Below, piece after piece: positions 62,504-64,000 of a stretch of 64,000 nt of DNA. The stretch is from positions 1-64,000 of the forward strand of contig JAGAWT010000009.1 of the NCBI GenBank assembly GCA_018110985.1. The letters are read 5' to 3'. A program made the translations under genes and the position numbers. Each line of letters begins with the position of its first letter. Position 1 is the stretch's first letter. The notes under the pieces were generated by a model that saw only the letters and a list, made by a program, of their open reading frames with translations, had not been told where the DNA came from and did no database searches. Source of the stretch: Oscillospiraceae bacterium. GTDB lineage: Bacteria > Bacillota > Clostridia > Oscillospirales > Ruminococcaceae.

Positions 62504-63895
62504 TCAGTCGCTGACGTGCATTTCCACACCACGGAGATTCAGGGGAGTATATTCTCTGTGGTGAGCCACGTTCTTGTAGGCGGGACGGATGATCTTGCCG
62601 GCGTTGGACAGCTCCTCTATGCGGTGAGCGGACCATCCCACTATCCTTGCGATGGCAAAGAGAGGGGTGTACAGCTCCATAGGGATGCCCAGCATTGAAT
62701 AAACAAAGCCGCTGTAAAAATCCACATTGGCGGAAACGCCCTTGTAGATGTGCCTTTCGCTGCCGATAACGGCGGGAGCCAGCTTCTCCACGGTGTGGTA
62801 CAGCTCCAGTTCTTCCGTCATGCCCTTTTCGGATGCCAGCTTGTCCACATAGCTCCTCAGTATGGAAGCACGGGGATCTGAAATAGAATATACCGCATGA
62901 CCCATGCCGTAGATGAGCCCGGAACGGTCGAATGCCTGCTTGCGCAGCAGCTTCAGGAGATAGGCGGAGACCTCCTCCTCGTCCCTCCAGTCCTTCACAT
63001 TCTCCTTGATGTTCTCAAACATCTGGGACACCTTCACATTGGCGCCGCCGTGCTTGGGACCCTTCAGAGAACCGAGAGCAGCGGAAATGGCGGAATAGGT
63101 GTCCGTCCCGGAGGAGGTGACCACATGGGTGGTGAAGGTGGAGTTGTTGCCGCCGCCGTGCTCTGCGTGGAGAACGAGCGCCATATCCAGCACCTTTGCC
63201 TCCAGATCGGTGAATTTTGAGTCCGGGCGCAGGATGTGAAGAATGTTCTCCGCCGTTGAATACTCCGGCAGGGGCATATGCAGTATAAGGCTCTCCCCGT
63301 CCTTCAGATACTTCTTTGCCTGGTATCCGTAAACCGAGATAAGGGGCATCAGAGCCGTAAGCTCCAGCGACTGCCTCAGTACATTGGGTATGGACGTGTC
63401 GTTTGGCATATCATCATACGAGAAAAGGGTGAGCACCCCTCGTGAAATGTTGTTCATAATGTCGTTTGAGGGGGATTTCATCATGATATCCCGCACAAAG
63501 GCGGTAGGCAGACGCCTGTACTCCGCCAGCAGCGACTTGAACTCGTTAAGCGCACGCTCATCGGGAAGCTGTCCGAACAGCAGAAGATAGGTTATCTCCT
63601 CAAATCCGAAGCGCCCGTCCCCGGTGAACCCCTTCACCAGGTCATTTATGTTGTACCCCCTGTAATAGAGCCTGCCTTCACAGGGTATCATCTCGCTGTC
63701 CTCGACTATATAGGAAACGATCTCGGATATTTCCGTAAGGCCTGCCAGAACGCCCTTTCCGTTGATATCACGCAGTCCCCTTTTCACCTCGTATTTGGTG
63801 TACAGCTCCGGGTCGATGTTCCCGTTCTTGACTGCCAGTCCCGCAAGTGCCTCTATCTGGGGTGTTACCTGTGAAAAACTGTAGTGTGAAGCCAT
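62504..63895 (-). CDS. gltA: Citrate synthase
   Basis: 463 residues from the ATG at 63895 (AAAGG 9 nt upstream; a TTG nine bases earlier is too close to it). HAEHGGGNNSTFTTHVV, GMGHAVYSISDPRA and GSERHIYKGVSANVDFYSGFVYSMLGI contain the catalytic His, His and Asp and the CoA/citrate sites. It condenses acetyl-CoA and oxaloacetate. The N-terminus is longer than in archaeal/Gram-positive short forms, as usual in Clostridia. No aconitase or isocitrate dehydrogenase gene is adjacent in the window. Confidence 0.95.
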   Translation of the reverse strand: MASHYSFSQVTPQIEALAGLAVKNGNIDPELYTKYEVKRGLRDINGKGVLAGLTEISEIVSYIVEDSEMIPCEGRLYYRGYNINDLVKGFTGDGRFGFEEITYLLLFGQLPDERALNEFKSLLAEYRRLPTAFVRDIMMKSPSNDIMNNISRGVLTLFSYDDMPNDTSIPNVLRQSLELTALMPLISVYGYQAKKYLKDGESLILHMPLPEYSTAENILHILRPDSKFTDLEAKVLDMALVLHAEHGGGNNSTFTTHVVTSSGTDTYSAISAALGSLKGPKHGGANVKVSQMFENIKENVKDWRDEEEVSAYLLKLLRKQAFDRSGLIYGMGHAVYSISDPRASILRSYVDKLASEKGMTEELELYHTVEKLAPAVIGSERHIYKGVSANVDFYSGFVYSMLGIPMELYTPLFAIARIVGWSAHRIEELSNAGKIIRPAYKNVAHHREYTPLNLRGVEMHVSD

Positions 63896-63955
63896 TTTAC
63901 TCAACCTTTCCGTATTTTGTGCATCATCTCTGATCTTATATTAAAACTTTATTCC

Positions 63956-63984
63956 AGTATAGCATATTTTTTCTGATTTGTCAA
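63956..63984 (-). promoter_or_regulatory. Promoter of citrate synthase
   Basis: On the minus strand TTGACA (63979-63984) and TATACT (63956-63961) are 17 bp apart, about 60 bp from the start codon. Confidence 0.9.
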
Positions 63985-64000
63985 CCGCAGCGCTTTTCAT

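Noticed and set aside
62202-62636. 144-codon minus-strand frame downstream of citrate synthase
   Set aside because: It overlaps the citrate synthase 3' end in another frame and is built from two palindromic repeats.

Overview
The window looks like a piece of a Clostridia chromosome, most likely Oscillospiraceae and Ruminococcus-like. The basis is gene content and style: moderate GC, strong Shine-Dalgarno sites, TTGACA/TATAAT promoters, many secreted lipoproteins, and plant-polysaccharide enzymes (a GH16 lichenase-type glucanase and a GH36 alpha-galactosidase). It carries about 66 genes, no rRNA or tRNA that I can see, no CRISPR array and no complete insertion sequence.

Layout. 1-9.3 kb (+): a housekeeping run of nif3, a secreted transglutaminase-like protein, prfA, tsaC, coaE, a membrane lytic transglycosylase, an M18 aminopeptidase and tex. 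9.4-17 kb (-): redox and stress genes (HD hydrolase, nitroreductase, metallo-beta-lactamase/rubredoxin fusion, radical SAM protein, glutathione peroxidase, two flavin-split-barrel proteins, a ferritin-like protein) with TetR and AraC regulators. 17.1-23.8 kb (+): an orphan sugar-binding lipoprotein, a Thr/Gly-rich TPR protein, a metallophosphoesterase, a HAD phosphatase, an HD protein and the glucanase. 23.8-31.8 kb (-): a very compact phage-type head, packaging and tail-tip cassette. 32-41.5 kb (+): paaK plus an ACT protein, argJ, argB, a NagZ-like lipoprotein, argG, thrH and a prohibitin. 41.7-47.5 kb (-): alpha-galactosidase, Dabb protein, ilvA, comEA and a PocR chemoreceptor. 47.8-52 kb (+): a lipoprotein, pentapeptide-like protein, NodB deacetylase, deformylase-like protein, DUF1648 protein and a phosphopantetheinyl transferase. 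52.9-57.3 kb: two paralogous LytS-type histidine kinases facing each other, with one response regulator whose output domain is SARP-like. 57.6-64 kb (-): an FtsA-like protein, M20 dipeptidase, two membrane proteins and citrate synthase.

Three things stand out. (1) The 8-kb phage-type cassette has intact genes for both terminase subunits, portal, scaffold, capsid, connectors, a hub-like protein and a fibre-like protein. It has no integrase, repressor, replication, lysis or tape-measure gene. Its small terminase lacks the usual N-terminal helix-turn-helix, and its last gene overlaps a host gene by 17 bp. It could be a prophage relic, a capsid-forming satellite or a domesticated (gene-transfer-agent-like) packaging system. 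(2) A 105-bp inverted-repeat element occurs 12 times, always between genes. Four copies share their terminal base with a stop codon, and one copy has a compensatory base-pair change. (3) GC-rich GTCGG...GCCGAC hairpins abut the stop codons of several minus-strand genes. The same motif is expanded in frame as a 24-bp minisatellite at the end of an AraC gene.
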